Assembly (NCBI RefSeq): GCF_900105145.1
Contig: NZ_LT629752.1
Span: forward strand, 3,291,501-3,355,500
Direction: 5' to 3'
DNA: 64,000 bases
Source of the DNA: Polaribacter sp. KT25b
GTDB taxonomy: Bacteria > Bacteroidota > Bacteroidia > Flavobacteriales > Flavobacteriaceae
Position numbers and translations under genes: made by a program. Numbering within the stretch: the first letter of the stretch is position 1; every line of letters starts with the position of its first letter. This document shows, in pieces, positions 44,563 through 54,252 of the stretch. The notes under the pieces were generated by a model that searched no databases, was not told where the DNA came from, and worked only from the letters and a program-made list of their open reading frames with translations.

Positions 44563-45809
44563 TAGTTTTCTGCGAATTCAGTTTTAACAATCTTGTACAA
44601 TTTATCAGATCTTCTAATTTTGAAGTCCAATTTCATAGTAACTTCATCTCCTTTTGTGGCTTTTTCTGAAGGTTTATCATTTACAAACATTTGTTTTAAT
44701 TCCATTTCTTGAGCTCCAGTTGTTGGTCCAGTAATTAAAATTGTATCACCAATATTTACATCATAAGCATCAATTTTAAACTGACCAATTTTAGCTTTAT
44801 CAAAATAATGTTCTCCTCTACCTAAAAAGACTTTCTTTTGTGTTGCATGAGAACCAGATTCTTTACTCCATTCTCCTAGTTTTTGACCTAGATAATATCC
44901 GTTCCAAAAACCACGATTGTAGACTTTTTCTAATTCTTGCATCCAAGAAATTACTTTTTCTTTATCGTAAGTTCCTGCAGCTAAACTATCAATTGCATCT
45001 CTGTAACATTTAATTACTTTGGCAACATATTCTGGCGCTCTTCCTCTTCCCTCAATCTTTAAAACTTTGATTCCTGCATCTGCAACTTGATCTAAAAAAT
45101 CGATAGTACATAAGTCTTTTGGGGACATAATATACTCATTATCCAACTCCATTTCAAAACCAGTTTCTTGATCGATAACAGTATATTTTTTTCTGCAATT
45201 TTGTTTACAAGCTCCTCTATTTGCTGATGAATTTGCAGAATGTAAACTCATATAACATTTACCAGAAACTGCCATACACAAAGCTCCATGTCCAAAAATT
45301 TCTACTTCAATTAATCTACCTGAAGGTCCTTTTATTTGCTCTTTCTCAATATCTTCTGTAATCTTTTTTACTTGACGCAAACTCAACTCTCTACTTAGAA
45401 CAATTGTATCAGCAAAAAGACTGTAAAACTTAACCGTTTCTATATTTGTAATATTTATTTGCGTAGAAATATGAACTTCCATTTGCTGTTCTCTAGCCAT
45501 AGAAATCACCGCTTGATCCATCGCAATTACAGCCGTAATATTAGCTTCTTTTGCTCTTTTTATCAATGTTTTTACTATTGATAAATCATGATCGTAAACA
45601 ATTGTATTTAATGTAAGATAGGTTCTTACATTTTTTTCTGAACACCTTTTTGCAATTTCTTCTAAATCATCTAACGTAAAGTTGATAGAAGCTCTTGCTC
45701 TCATATTAAGTTGCTCTACTCCAAAATAAATAGAATCACAACCATTGTCTAAAGCAGCCTGCATAGATTCAAAATTTCCTGCTGGCGCCATTAATTCGAT
45801 TTTTTGCAT
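44562..45809 (-). CDS. trhP: tRNA uridine-34 hydroxylation protein TrhP (peptidase U32 family)
   Basis: The 415-residue protein has the U32 family opening LMAPAGNFESMQAALDNGCDSIYFGVEQLNMRA and the Cys-rich segment SGKCYMSLHSANSSANRGACKQNC that binds an Fe-S cluster, plus a C-terminal beta domain. E. coli TrhP (YegQ) makes 5-hydroxyuridine at tRNA position 34 from prephenate without O2. Here it lies between trhO and a ferredoxin gene. Confidence 0.88.
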   Translation of the reverse strand: MQKIELMAPAGNFESMQAALDNGCDSIYFGVEQLNMRARASINFTLDDLEEIAKRCSEKNVRTYLTLNTIVYDHDLSIVKTLIKRAKEANITAVIAMDQAVISMAREQQMEVHISTQINITNIETVKFYSLFADTIVLSRELSLRQVKKITEDIEKEQIKGPSGRLIEVEIFGHGALCMAVSGKCYMSLHSANSSANRGACKQNCRKKYTVIDQETGFEMELDNEYIMSPKDLCTIDFLDQVADAGIKVLKIEGRGRAPEYVAKVIKCYRDAIDSLAAGTYDKEKVISWMQELEKVYNRGFWNGYYLGQKLGEWSKESGSHATQKKVFLGRGEHYFDKAKIGQFKIDAYDVNIGDTILITGPTTGAQEMELKQMFVNDKPSEKATKGDEVTMKLDFKIRRSDKLYKIVKTEFAEN

Positions 45810-45813
45810 GCTA

Positions 45814-46845
45814 TTATTTTTTAAATTTTAGAACTTCAGAACGTCCTTTTTTAAATATTTTATTACTATTTCCTTTTCCTTTTCTTAATTCTTTTTGCTC
45901 TTCGTAAGAAAGTTTTATAATTTCTTGGCAATCTGTAGAACAGGTATTTTCCATCTTTTCTGAACATTCATCACACTGAATAAACAATAAATGACATGCT
46001 TCATTAGCACAATTTGTATGTGTATCGCAAGGTTTACCACATTGGTGACAATTAGAAACTACGTCGTCTGTAATACGTTCTGCTCTTCTATGATCGAACA
46101 CAAAGTTTTTACCAATAAATTTATTTTCTATTCCTTCGGATTTTACTTGACGTGTGTACTCTATAATTCCGCCTTCTAGCTGAAAAACATTTTTAAATCC
46201 TTTGTGTTTGTAATAAGCTGATGCTTTTTCGCAACGAATTCCGCCTGTACAATACATCAATAAATTTTTATCTTCTTTATTGTCTTTTAAATCTTCTTCA
46301 ATAATATCTAAAGAGTCACGAAATGTATCAACATCCGGAGTTACAGCTCCATCAAAATGACCAATTTCACTTTCGTAATGATTACGCATATCTACACAAA
46401 CCGTATCAGGATTTGCCAACATTTCATTAAATTCTTTGGCATTTAAGTGAACACCTTTATTAGTAACATCAAAAGTATCGTCATTTAAACCATCAGCAAC
46501 AATTTTGTTTCTAACTTTTACTTTTAACTTTAAAAACGATTTATTGTCTTGTTCTACAGCAACATTTAAACGAATATCCTTCAAAAAAGAAATACTATCT
46601 AATTGATCTTTTAAAGCATAAAAGTTTTCGGATGGTACAGATAATTGAGCATTTATGCCTTCGTAAGAAACATAAATTCGACCTAAAACGTCGAGTTCAT
46701 TCCATTCTAGGAATAACTTATCTCTAAATAATTGTGGGTTTTCTATCTTATAATATTGATAAAATGATATTGTGAGGCGGTCTTTGCCAGCTTCATCAAT
46801 TAATGCAGCGCGTTCTATTGCGCTTAACTTATTGTACAGTTGCAT
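45814..46845 (-). CDS. trhO: Oxygen-dependent tRNA uridine-34 hydroxylase TrhO (rhodanese family)
   Basis: The 343-residue protein has an N-terminal RNA-binding-type domain (YQYYKIENPQLFRDKLF), a rhodanese domain with active-site loop CTGGIRCEKAS and a C-terminal Cys-rich part (CHQCGKPCDTHTNCANEAC, CDECSEKMENTC), all as in TrhO/YceA. It hydroxylates U34 of tRNAs using O2. A -7 box match (TATATTTG) is at 46883-46890. Confidence 0.9.
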   Translation of the reverse strand: MQLYNKLSAIERAALIDEAGKDRLTISFYQYYKIENPQLFRDKLFLEWNELDVLGRIYVSYEGINAQLSVPSENFYALKDQLDSISFLKDIRLNVAVEQDNKSFLKLKVKVRNKIVADGLNDDTFDVTNKGVHLNAKEFNEMLANPDTVCVDMRNHYESEIGHFDGAVTPDVDTFRDSLDIIEEDLKDNKEDKNLLMYCTGGIRCEKASAYYKHKGFKNVFQLEGGIIEYTRQVKSEGIENKFIGKNFVFDHRRAERITDDVVSNCHQCGKPCDTHTNCANEACHLLFIQCDECSEKMENTCSTDCQEIIKLSYEEQKELRKGKGNSNKIFKKGRSEVLKFKK

Positions 46846-46882
46846 GCTATACTAATTAGGTTAAACAAAATATTTTTTTTTG

Positions 46883-46890
46883 CAAATATA
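46883..46890 (-). promoter_or_regulatory. Candidate -7 box of trhO-trhP-ferredoxin
   Basis: TATATTTG on the minus strand, 38 bp before the trhO ATG. It shares the 227-bp divergent gap with the pflB promoter. Confidence 0.4.
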
Positions 46891-47027
46891 GTTAATTTAA
46901 AAAAATTGAATTCTTCAAAAATTTAGCACTTATATTTCATTGATTTTCAAGCCATAATCAACTAAATCGTTTTCTTAAATAATTTGAAAAACTAATATTT
47001 ATCATATTTTCAAAAAAGGTTCAACAG

Positions 47028-47035
47028 TAAATTTG
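47028..47035 (+). promoter_or_regulatory. Candidate -7 box of pflB
   Basis: TAAATTTG matches TAnnTTTG, 37 bp before the pflB ATG. No TTG lies at the right distance, which would fit activation by a redox regulator; no clear Fnr palindrome was found. Confidence 0.45.
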
Positions 47036-47072
47036 CATAAACAATAATTGAATACATAAAAAATATATAATA

Positions 47073-49328
47073 ATGGAAGTACAAGAATTAACCTTAGAAA
47101 AACCAAAAAGAGTTACATTTAACGAAGGAGTTTGGAATAAATCTATCAACGTTAGAGATTTTGTTATACAAAACATTGTTTCTTATTATGGTGATGATCG
47201 TTTTTTAGTTGGCCCAAGTGAAAAAACTCAAAAACTTTGGAACGTTTGTAAAATAGGAACTGAAATTGAAAGAAAAAACGGAGGAGTTCACTCTGTAGAT
47301 ACAGAAACTATTTCTGGTGTTTCAAATTTTAAAGCAGGTTATATAGATAAAGAAAATGAAGTAATTGTTGGTTTACAAACAGATTCACTTTTAAAAAGAG
47401 CTATGAAACCTTTTGGAGGTTACAAAGTAGTTCAAAAAGCATTAGAAGAACAAGGTTTAAAACCTAGCGAAGATATTAATACATTATTTACTAAATATGT
47501 AAAAACACATAATGATGGTGTTTTCTCTGCTTACAATGCAGAAATCAAAAAATTTAGATCTTTAGGTTTTTTAACAGGATTACCAGATAATTATGCTCGT
47601 GGACGTGTAATTGGAGATTACAGACGTATTGCATTATATGGTATTGATAGATTAATTGAAGCTAAAAAGAACGATTTAGCAAATATTGGCGGCCCAATGA
47701 CTGATGCTGTTATTCGTTTAAGAGAAGAAGTTGCAGAACAAATTAAAGCTCTAAAAGATATGATTGTAATGGGTAACCATTATAACTTAGAATTAAATAG
47801 ACCTGCTAAAAATGCTCAAGAAGCAGTACAATGGACTTATATGGCTTATTTAGCTGCTGTAAAAGAACAAGATGGAGCTGCAATGTCTTTAGGTAATGTG
47901 TCTACATTCTTAGATATTTTTATTGAAAGAGATTTACAAAGTGGAGCAATTACAGAAGTTGAAGCACAAGAATACATTGATCAATTTGTAATGAAATTGA
48001 GAATGGTACGTCACCTACGTATGGCTGCTTATGATGAAATTTTTGCTGGAGATCCTACTTGGGTAACAGAAGCTATTGGTGGTATGTTAAACGATGGTAG
48101 ATCTAAAGTAACAAAAACTGCTTTCCGTTTCTTACATACTTTATATAACTTAGGCCCATCACCAGAACCAAATATTACCGTTTTATGGTCTCCTTTATTA
48201 CCAGAAAATTTTAGAAAATTCTGTTCTAAAGTAGCTATTGATACTTCATCTATACAGTTTGAAAATGATGATTTAATGAGAACTTCAAGAGGTTCTGATG
48301 ATTATGGAATTGCTTGTTGTGTTTCTTATCAAGAAATTGGGAAACAAATTCAATTTTTCGGTGCAAGAACAAACTTAGCTAAAACATTATTATTAGCTAT
48401 TAATGGTGGTAAATGTGAAATCACAGGAACTAAAATGGTTGATGGAATTGAAGCTGATAATAGTGAATACTTAGACTTTGATAAAGTAATGGCCAACTTT
48501 AAAATTGCCATGAAAGAAGTAGCTCGTGTTTATAATGATGCAATGAACATTATTCATTACATGCATGATAAATACTACTACGAAAAAGCTCAAATGGCTT
48601 TAATTGATACAAATCCACAAATTAATATCGCTTATGGTATTGCAGGGTTATCAATTGTAGCAGATTCTTTATCAGCAATTAAATATGCAAAAGTAAAACC
48701 TATTAGAAATGAAGAAGGTTTAACTGTAGATTTTAAAATTGAAGGAGAGTTTCCTAAGTATGGAAATGACGACGATAGAGTAGATATTTTTGCTCATGAT
48801 GCTGTTGAAGATTTTAATAATGATTTAAAGAAATTAAAAGTTTATAAAGACGCAGAACCAACAATGTCTGTTTTAACAATTACATCTAACGTTGTGTATG
48901 GTAAAAAAACCGGTGCAACTCCAGATGGTAGAGCAATGGGCGTTGCTTTTGCTCCTGGTGCAAACCCAATGCATGGTAGAGATAATAATGGTGCAATTGC
49001 TTCATTAAACTCTGTTGCTAAAATAGATTATAAAGATTCTTTAGACGGAATTTCTAATACATTCTCAATTGTTCCTAAATCTTTAGGAGCTACAGAAGAA
49101 GAAAGAATAGACAATTTAGCAGCTACTTTAACTGGTTATTTTGACCATGGCGCACAACACCTTAATGTAAATGTTTTAGACAAAGAAACTTTATTAGATG
49201 CAATGGAGCATCCAGAAAATCACCCACAATTAACAATTAGAGTTTCTGGATATGCAGTTAATTTTATAAGATTAACAAGAGAACAACAAATGGAAGTTAT
49301 TTCACGTTCTTTCCACGAATCTATGTAA
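47073..49328 (+). CDS. pflB: Pyruvate formate-lyase (formate C-acetyltransferase)
   Basis: The 751-residue glycyl-radical enzyme converts pyruvate and CoA to acetyl-CoA and formate without oxygen. Catalytic pair C415-C416 is in GIACCVSYQ, and the C-terminal radical motif RVSGYAVNF places the glycyl radical at G726. Length and motifs match E. coli PflB. It is activated by the radical-SAM enzyme encoded next, and the formate is handled by the FocA-type channel gene after that. Its presence points to facultative fermentation. Confidence 0.97.
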   Translation: MEVQELTLEKPKRVTFNEGVWNKSINVRDFVIQNIVSYYGDDRFLVGPSEKTQKLWNVCKIGTEIERKNGGVHSVDTETISGVSNFKAGYIDKENEVIVGLQTDSLLKRAMKPFGGYKVVQKALEEQGLKPSEDINTLFTKYVKTHNDGVFSAYNAEIKKFRSLGFLTGLPDNYARGRVIGDYRRIALYGIDRLIEAKKNDLANIGGPMTDAVIRLREEVAEQIKALKDMIVMGNHYNLELNRPAKNAQEAVQWTYMAYLAAVKEQDGAAMSLGNVSTFLDIFIERDLQSGAITEVEAQEYIDQFVMKLRMVRHLRMAAYDEIFAGDPTWVTEAIGGMLNDGRSKVTKTAFRFLHTLYNLGPSPEPNITVLWSPLLPENFRKFCSKVAIDTSSIQFENDDLMRTSRGSDDYGIACCVSYQEIGKQIQFFGARTNLAKTLLLAINGGKCEITGTKMVDGIEADNSEYLDFDKVMANFKIAMKEVARVYNDAMNIIHYMHDKYYYEKAQMALIDTNPQINIAYGIAGLSIVADSLSAIKYAKVKPIRNEEGLTVDFKIEGEFPKYGNDDDRVDIFAHDAVEDFNNDLKKLKVYKDAEPTMSVLTITSNVVYGKKTGATPDGRAMGVAFAPGANPMHGRDNNGAIASLNSVAKIDYKDSLDGISNTFSIVPKSLGATEEERIDNLAATLTGYFDHGAQHLNVNVLDKETLLDAMEHPENHPQLTIRVSGYAVNFIRLTREQQMEVISRSFHESM

Positions 49329-49349
49329 CCTTTTTTATGTATTATTGTT

Positions 49350-49426
49350 AAGGGGTTCAAAAAATAGAAATACGGTTTTATATAGCCTGCTTTTAAAAAA
49401 AGTAATTTCATTTTTTTGAATCCCTT
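49350..49426 (+). terminator. Long-loop stem between pflB and pflA (terminator or mRNA-processing structure)
   Basis: The 15-nt arm 49350-49364 (AAGGGGTTCAAAAAA) pairs with 49412-49426 with one G-U pair over a 47-nt loop; a T-rich tract follows. It lies between pflB and pflA and may lower read-through or stabilise the pflB message. Confidence 0.5.
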
Positions 49427-49452
49427 TTTTTATTCACTTAAATCTTACGAAA

Positions 49453-50202
49453 ATTAAAACTTTAGAAAACATATTAAACGTTCACTCAATTGAGTCTTTT
49501 GGTACTCATGATGGCCCAGGAATTAGAATGGTTATTTTTTTACAAGGCTGTAAATTAAAGTGTTTGTACTGCCATAATCCGGATACGATTGATACCCATG
49601 GAGGAGAAGAACATCATATTGAAGATTTAGTACAAAGAGCCATAAAAATGAAATCTTATTTTGGTGATAAAGGTGGCGTTACTGTTTCTGGTGGCGAACC
49701 TTTACTACAAGCTCAAAACCTTATTCCTTTTTTTAAAAGATTAAAGGAAGAAGGAATTAATACTAATTTAGATACCAATGGACGATTATTAAATCATCCA
49801 ACAATTGAGTTGCTAGACGAGTATGCAGATTTGGTAATGCTAGATATTAAGCACATGACAGAAGATGGTTTTCAATATCTTACAGGTAAAAGAAACAAAG
49901 AAACTACGTTTAATTTTGCAAAACACAGAGAAGAATCTGGCAAAAAAATGTGGTTACGTTATGTTTTAATTCCCGGAATTACAAATTCTCCAGAATTATT
50001 ACATCAATTAGGTAATCATTTTAAAGATTACAAAACCATAGAACAAATAGAGTTACAACCTTATCATAAATTAGGCATCCATAAATGGGAAGCTTTAGGT
50101 TGGGAGTATGAATTGAAAGATGCAAGAGAAAACACAAAAGAAGAATTACAAGAAGCATCAGATATTTTAAGTAACTATTTTAAAAAAGTAAAAATCAATT
50201 AG
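49453..50202 (+). CDS. pflA: Pyruvate formate-lyase activating enzyme (radical SAM)
   Basis: The radical-SAM motif CKLKCLYC carries three Cys for the [4Fe-4S] cluster; it is preceded by HSIESFGTHDGPGIRM and followed by GGVTVSGGEPLLQ, as in PflA. No ATG, GTG or TTG lies between the in-frame stop at 49417 and the ATG at 49528, and the latter would lose the conserved SFGTHDGPGIR segment. The most likely start is an ATT at 49453 (249 residues; E. coli PflA is 246). Function: introduces the glycyl radical into PflB. The start is uncertain by several codons. Confidence 0.85.
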   Translation: MKTLENILNVHSIESFGTHDGPGIRMVIFLQGCKLKCLYCHNPDTIDTHGGEEHHIEDLVQRAIKMKSYFGDKGGVTVSGGEPLLQAQNLIPFFKRLKEEGINTNLDTNGRLLNHPTIELLDEYADLVMLDIKHMTEDGFQYLTGKRNKETTFNFAKHREESGKKMWLRYVLIPGITNSPELLHQLGNHFKDYKTIEQIELQPYHKLGIHKWEALGWEYELKDARENTKEELQEASDILSNYFKKVKIN

Positions 50203-50238
50203 AACTTAATTTTTATTAAGCTCAAAATTAAAAAAATA

Positions 50239-51018
50239 ATGAACACCCCTAAAGAAGTTATACATTTAGTTAACCAATTAGCTTTAAACAAAGGAAAATA
50301 TAAAACAAAAAAAACATTAATTCTTGCAATCTTAGCAGGTGCTTATGTAGCCTTTGGCGGATTACTAGCCATAATAGTAGCAGGAGGATCTCCAGAAATG
50401 GCAGCAAACAATCCAGGATTAGTAAAATTTATTTTTGGCGCTACTTTCCCTATCGGACTGATACTTGTTGTAGTTGTAGGCGCAGAACTTTTTACAGGAA
50501 ACAACGCTTACTTTATACCAAACCTTTTAAGAAAAAAGCAACCAATTTCTGATATGTTTAAAAACTGGGGATTAGTGTATACAGGTAACTTTATAGGTGC
50601 ACTTTTTCTTGCTTACGTAATTACACATTTAACACATATTGTACATAGCGAACCTTATATTAATTCTGTTTATAACATTGCAGAAGGTAAAACAAGTCAC
50701 ACTTTTTTAGTGACTTTTATAAAAGGTATTGGCGCAAATTGGCTAGTATGTTTAGCCATTTGGCAAGGTATGGCTGCTAAAGATACAATAGGTAAAATAT
50801 TTGCAATTTGGTTACCAGTAATGGCTTTTGTAGCTATTGGTTTTGAACACAGTATTGCTAATATGTATTTTATTCCGCTTGCAATTTTTGAAGGTGCAGA
50901 CATTACTTGGACTACTTTTATCTTTAAAAATTTAATTCCGGCAACTTTAGGAAATATTGTTGGTGGCGCACTTTTTGTAGGATTACCTTATGGTTATTTA
51001 TTTGGAAAAGAAAAATAA
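50239..51018 (+). CDS. focA: FocA-type formate/nitrite transporter
   Basis: The 259-residue protein has six membrane helices and the FNT motifs AGAYVAFGG, GAELFTGN and GFEHSIANMYF (central His of the pore). It exports formate made by PflB or re-imports it at low pH. It follows pflA by 36 bp and is bounded by a strong terminator. Confidence 0.92.
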   Translation: MNTPKEVIHLVNQLALNKGKYKTKKTLILAILAGAYVAFGGLLAIIVAGGSPEMAANNPGLVKFIFGATFPIGLILVVVVGAELFTGNNAYFIPNLLRKKQPISDMFKNWGLVYTGNFIGALFLAYVITHLTHIVHSEPYINSVYNIAEGKTSHTFLVTFIKGIGANWLVCLAIWQGMAAKDTIGKIFAIWLPVMAFVAIGFEHSIANMYFIPLAIFEGADITWTTFIFKNLIPATLGNIVGGALFVGLPYGYLFGKEK

Positions 51019-51334
51019 GAAATTAAGATCTAACAATTAAATTGAAGTATTAAATGATACTGTTTTAAGCATCACAGCTTAATTCAGTATCATTTTTAAT
51101 TTATAAAGATATAGTTCTTTAAATGTAAAATTATATCAAATTGTTTAATTTTAAACATCAGAAAAATTTATGCTAAAATTTTAAACTTTAGTTGATTTAT
51201 AATAGTTTACCTGATTTATTTCACCCTTTTTTTTAGCATCTTTGCAGCATAATTAAGAACAAATATTCTTTTGAGAATTTCTTAAAAGACAAGTAAAATA
51301 TATTTCCTAAAAAAGGAATCTAAAACCAAAAAAG
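51019..51334. other. 316-bp gap between focA and asd
   Basis: Holds the focA terminator (51052-51097) and the leader of asd. T8AGCATCTTT at 51229-51245 is shared with the region before the metallophosphoesterase gene (15203-15219), and CATCTTTG within it is one base off the TAnnTTTG box. No gene is seen. Confidence 0.5.
51052..51097 (+). terminator. Intrinsic terminator of pflB-pflA-focA
   Basis: Outer 11-bp stem (51052-51062 with 51085-51095) and inner 6-bp stem TTAAGC/GCTTAA around ATCACA, followed by T residues. Strong bipartite hairpin. Confidence 0.85.
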
Positions 51335-52324
51335 ATGAAAATAGCTGTAGTTGGCGCAACTGGAATGGTTGGCACAGTAATGTTAAAAGTATTAGAAGAA
51401 CGCAATTTACCTATAACAGAATTTATTCCTGTTGCATCAGAAAGATCTGCTGGAAAAAAACTATCATATAAAGGAAAAGAATACACCATTGTAACCTTAG
51501 CTGATGCTGTAAAAATGAAACCAGATGTGGCTTTATTTTCTGCTGGTGGAGATACATCTTTAGAATGGGCTCCAAAATTTGCTGAAGTTGGTACTACTGT
51601 TATTGATAATTCTTCTGCTTGGAGAATGGATCCAACCAAAAAATTGGTTGTTCCAGAAATTAATGGTGATGTTTTAACTGCGGATGATAAAATTATTGCA
51701 AATCCAAATTGTTCAACAATTCAATTAGTGATGGCTTTATCGCCTTTGCATTTAAAATATAAAATGAAACGTGTTGTTATTTCTACCTATCAATCTGTTT
51801 CAGGAACTGGTGTAAAAGCAGTTCAGCAATTAGATAATGAAGAAGCTGGTATTGAAGGCGAAATGGCATATCCACATAAAATAGGTAGAAATGCATTGCC
51901 TCATTGTGATGTTTTCTTAGAAAATGGATACACAAAAGAGGAAATGAAATTAGTAAAAGAACCTAAGAAAATTTTACGTGACGATTCTTTTTCTGTAACC
52001 GCAACTGCTGTTAGAATTCCTACTGCAGGCGGGCATTCTGAAGCTGTAAATATTCAGTTCGAAAATGATTTTGATTTAGCTGATGTTCGTAAATTATTAA
52101 GTGAAACTCCTGGAATAATTGTTGAAGATGATTTAGCAAACAACATTTATCCGATGCCAATAAATGCGCATGATAAAGATGAAGTTTTTGTTGGTAGAAT
52201 TAGAAGAGACGAATCTCAAGAAAATACCTTAAATTTGTGGATAGTTGCCGATAACTTACGTAAAGGTGCTGCAACAAATACAATTCAAATTGCCGAATAT
52301 TTAATAGCAAATAATTTGGTGTAA
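51335..52324 (+). CDS. asd: Aspartate-semialdehyde dehydrogenase
   Basis: The 329-residue protein begins with the NADP-binding GATGMVGTVMLKVL and contains the active-site NPNCSTIQ (catalytic Cys), with the STYQSVSGTG segment and PMPINAHDKDEVFVGRIRRD at the C-terminus. It reduces aspartyl phosphate to the semialdehyde, a step shared by lysine, diaminopimelate, threonine and methionine synthesis. It precedes the reductase gene by 10 bp. Confidence 0.95.
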   Translation: MKIAVVGATGMVGTVMLKVLEERNLPITEFIPVASERSAGKKLSYKGKEYTIVTLADAVKMKPDVALFSAGGDTSLEWAPKFAEVGTTVIDNSSAWRMDPTKKLVVPEINGDVLTADDKIIANPNCSTIQLVMALSPLHLKYKMKRVVISTYQSVSGTGVKAVQQLDNEEAGIEGEMAYPHKIGRNALPHCDVFLENGYTKEEMKLVKEPKKILRDDSFSVTATAVRIPTAGGHSEAVNIQFENDFDLADVRKLLSETPGIIVEDDLANNIYPMPINAHDKDEVFVGRIRRDESQENTLNLWIVADNLRKGAATNTIQIAEYLIANNLV

Positions 52325-52334
52325 AATACAAGTT

Positions 52335-53381
52335 ATGTCAACATTTCATAAAGTAACCATACAAGAAGTAAAACAAGAAACCGCAAATGCGGTTTCTGTT
52401 TTGTTTAAAATACCTCCACATTTAAAATCAGAATTTAATTTTACTGCGGGGCAATACATTACACTTCAAAAAGAAATTAAAGGAGAAGAAATAAGAAGAG
52501 CGTATTCTATTTGCTCAACTCCAAAAAGCGATGAAATTAGAGTTGCAATAAAAGCAGTTGAAGACGGAATATTTTCTATCTACGCAACTACCCATTTAAA
52601 AGCTGGTGATGAAATTGAAATTTCTGTTCCAGAAGGTAGATTTTTATTGAATCCAGAAGCGAACAAAAACTATATTGCTTTTGCTGCTGGTTCTGGAATT
52701 ACGCCAATTTTATCTATGGTAAAAACAGTTTTAGAAACTGAACCAACATCAAACTTTACATTGGTTTATGGTAACAAATCTGTTGCTGATACTATTTTTT
52801 ATACTGAATTAAATGCATTAAAAGAATCTTTTTCTAGTAGGTTTAAACTGCATTATATTTTTAGTAGAGAAAATGTAAAAAACGATTTAAGAGGTAGAAT
52901 TGACGGCAACGTTACTAACTATTTTGTAAAGAATATGTACAAAGAAACTACTTTTGACGCTGCATTTTTATGCGGTCCAGAAGAAATGATTCTTGATGTT
53001 TCTAAAACACTTAAAAGTAACAAAATTGCTGAGGAAAATATTCATTTTGAATTATTTTCAACCTCTGTAGATGAAGAAGCTATCTCTGAAATTAAAGAAG
53101 GAACTACTCAAGTAAAAGTTCTTTTAGACGATGAAGAAACGACATTTATAATGCAACAAACAGATAATATTTTGGCTGCTAGTTTGCGTAATGATTTAGA
53201 TGCCCCTTACTCTTGTCAAGGTGGCGTTTGTAGTTCTTGTTTAGCTAAAGTTACAGAAGGAAAAGCTGTGATGGTTAAAAACTCTATTTTAACAGATAGT
53301 GAAGTTGAAGAAGGATTAGTTTTAACTTGCCAGGCATATCCAACAACATCAAAAATAACGATTGATTTTGATGATGTTTAA
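52335..53381 (+). CDS. FAD/NAD(P)H reductase with C-terminal [2Fe-2S] domain
   Basis: The 348-residue protein is of the phthalate-dioxygenase-reductase type: FAD-binding domain (RRAYSICSTP), NAD(P)-binding domain (AAGSGITPILSM and FLCGPEEMI) and a plant-type ferredoxin domain with CxxxxCxxC plus a distal Cys (CQGGVCSSC, LTCQA). It resembles PaaE, but no phenylacetate genes are nearby, so a general electron-transfer role is safer. The partner is unknown. Confidence 0.88.
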   Translation: MSTFHKVTIQEVKQETANAVSVLFKIPPHLKSEFNFTAGQYITLQKEIKGEEIRRAYSICSTPKSDEIRVAIKAVEDGIFSIYATTHLKAGDEIEISVPEGRFLLNPEANKNYIAFAAGSGITPILSMVKTVLETEPTSNFTLVYGNKSVADTIFYTELNALKESFSSRFKLHYIFSRENVKNDLRGRIDGNVTNYFVKNMYKETTFDAAFLCGPEEMILDVSKTLKSNKIAEENIHFELFSTSVDEEAISEIKEGTTQVKVLLDDEETTFIMQQTDNILAASLRNDLDAPYSCQGGVCSSCLAKVTEGKAVMVKNSILTDSEVEEGLVLTCQAYPTTSKITIDFDDV

Positions 53382-53468
53382 AAGCTTCTAAATTACTAAT
53401 TTCATTAACTGTTTGATAATGTTTATATAACGATTAAAATACAGTTTTTTAAAAAATATTCTTAGTTG

Positions 53469-53497
53469 AAAGGGTGGTTTTTCCGCCCTTTTTTTTA
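53469..53497 (+). terminator. Intrinsic terminator after the reductase gene
   Basis: AAAGGGTGG (53469-53477) pairs with CCGCCCTTT (53483-53491) over TTTTT with one G-U pair, followed by a run of T. Confidence 0.9.
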
Positions 53498-53528
53498 TCC
53501 TTCAATTAAAAAATAGTATTTTTAGGCA

Positions 53529-54197
53529 ATGGATATTTACGATTTTAAGAATGCTATTCTTATAGGATTTTTCATGGCTTTTATGATTGGCCCAGTTTTT
53601 TTTATGCTGATACAAACCAGTATTTTAAAAGGCGCAAGAGCAGCAATTGTTTTTGATTTAGGTGTTATTTTAGGTGATATTTCTTTTATTTTAATTGCTT
53701 ATTATGGCAGTAGATCTTTGTTAGAAAAAATTAAAGACGATCCTCGTTTATTTTTTATTGGTGGTTTAGTGTTGATTATTTATGGTGTAATTACCTATCT
53801 TGATAAAGAGAATAAAAAAGAAAATCTAAAATCAACAAAATCTATAGAAATACCAATTGTTAAAAATAACTACTTAAAATTATTTTTAAAAGGATACTTT
53901 TTAAACTTTATAAATATTGGTGTTTTAGCTTTTTGGCTAGGAACAGTTTTAGTAATTGGTCCAACTTTAAACATGGATCAAAATGCTATATTTACTTATT
54001 TTGCAGTAATTATTTTAGCGTATTTTGTTACAGATTTAGGTAAAATATTTTTAGCAAAACAGCTAAAAGATAAAATGACACCCACTTTAACCTACAGAAT
54101 AAAAAGAATTATGGGCGTTATTTTAATTATTTGTGGTGTGTTTTTAATCTTAAAAGGATTTATCCCAAATGATAAAATTGATGAATTTATTCATTAA
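53529..54197 (+). CDS. LysE/RhtB-family amino-acid exporter
   Basis: The 222-residue protein has six predicted membrane helices and the N-terminal family motif FMIGPVFFMLIQTSILKGARAAIVFDLGVILGD. It exports amino acids or related solutes; the substrate is unknown. It is monocistronic between two terminators. Confidence 0.88.
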   Translation: MDIYDFKNAILIGFFMAFMIGPVFFMLIQTSILKGARAAIVFDLGVILGDISFILIAYYGSRSLLEKIKDDPRLFFIGGLVLIIYGVITYLDKENKKENLKSTKSIEIPIVKNNYLKLFLKGYFLNFINIGVLAFWLGTVLVIGPTLNMDQNAIFTYFAVIILAYFVTDLGKIFLAKQLKDKMTPTLTYRIKRIMGVILIICGVFLILKGFIPNDKIDEFIH

Positions 54198-54201
54198 AAA
54201 A

Positions 54202-54229
54202 ACCTTTCAAATTTTAACATCTGAAAGGT
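54202..54229 (-). terminator. Intrinsic terminator between the exporter and M1 peptidase genes
   Basis: ACCTTTCA (54202-54209) pairs with TGAAAGGT (54222-54229) over a 12-nt loop. A run of seven T follows on the minus strand, so it mainly ends the M1 peptidase transcript; it may also act on the convergent exporter gene. Confidence 0.75.
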
Positions 54230-54252
54230 CTTAAATCAATTTAAAATTGTAT

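Noticed and set aside
52335..53381. Naming the reductase PaaE (phenylacetyl-CoA epoxidase subunit)
   Set aside because: No other phenylacetate genes are present; domain order alone fits several electron-transfer reductases.
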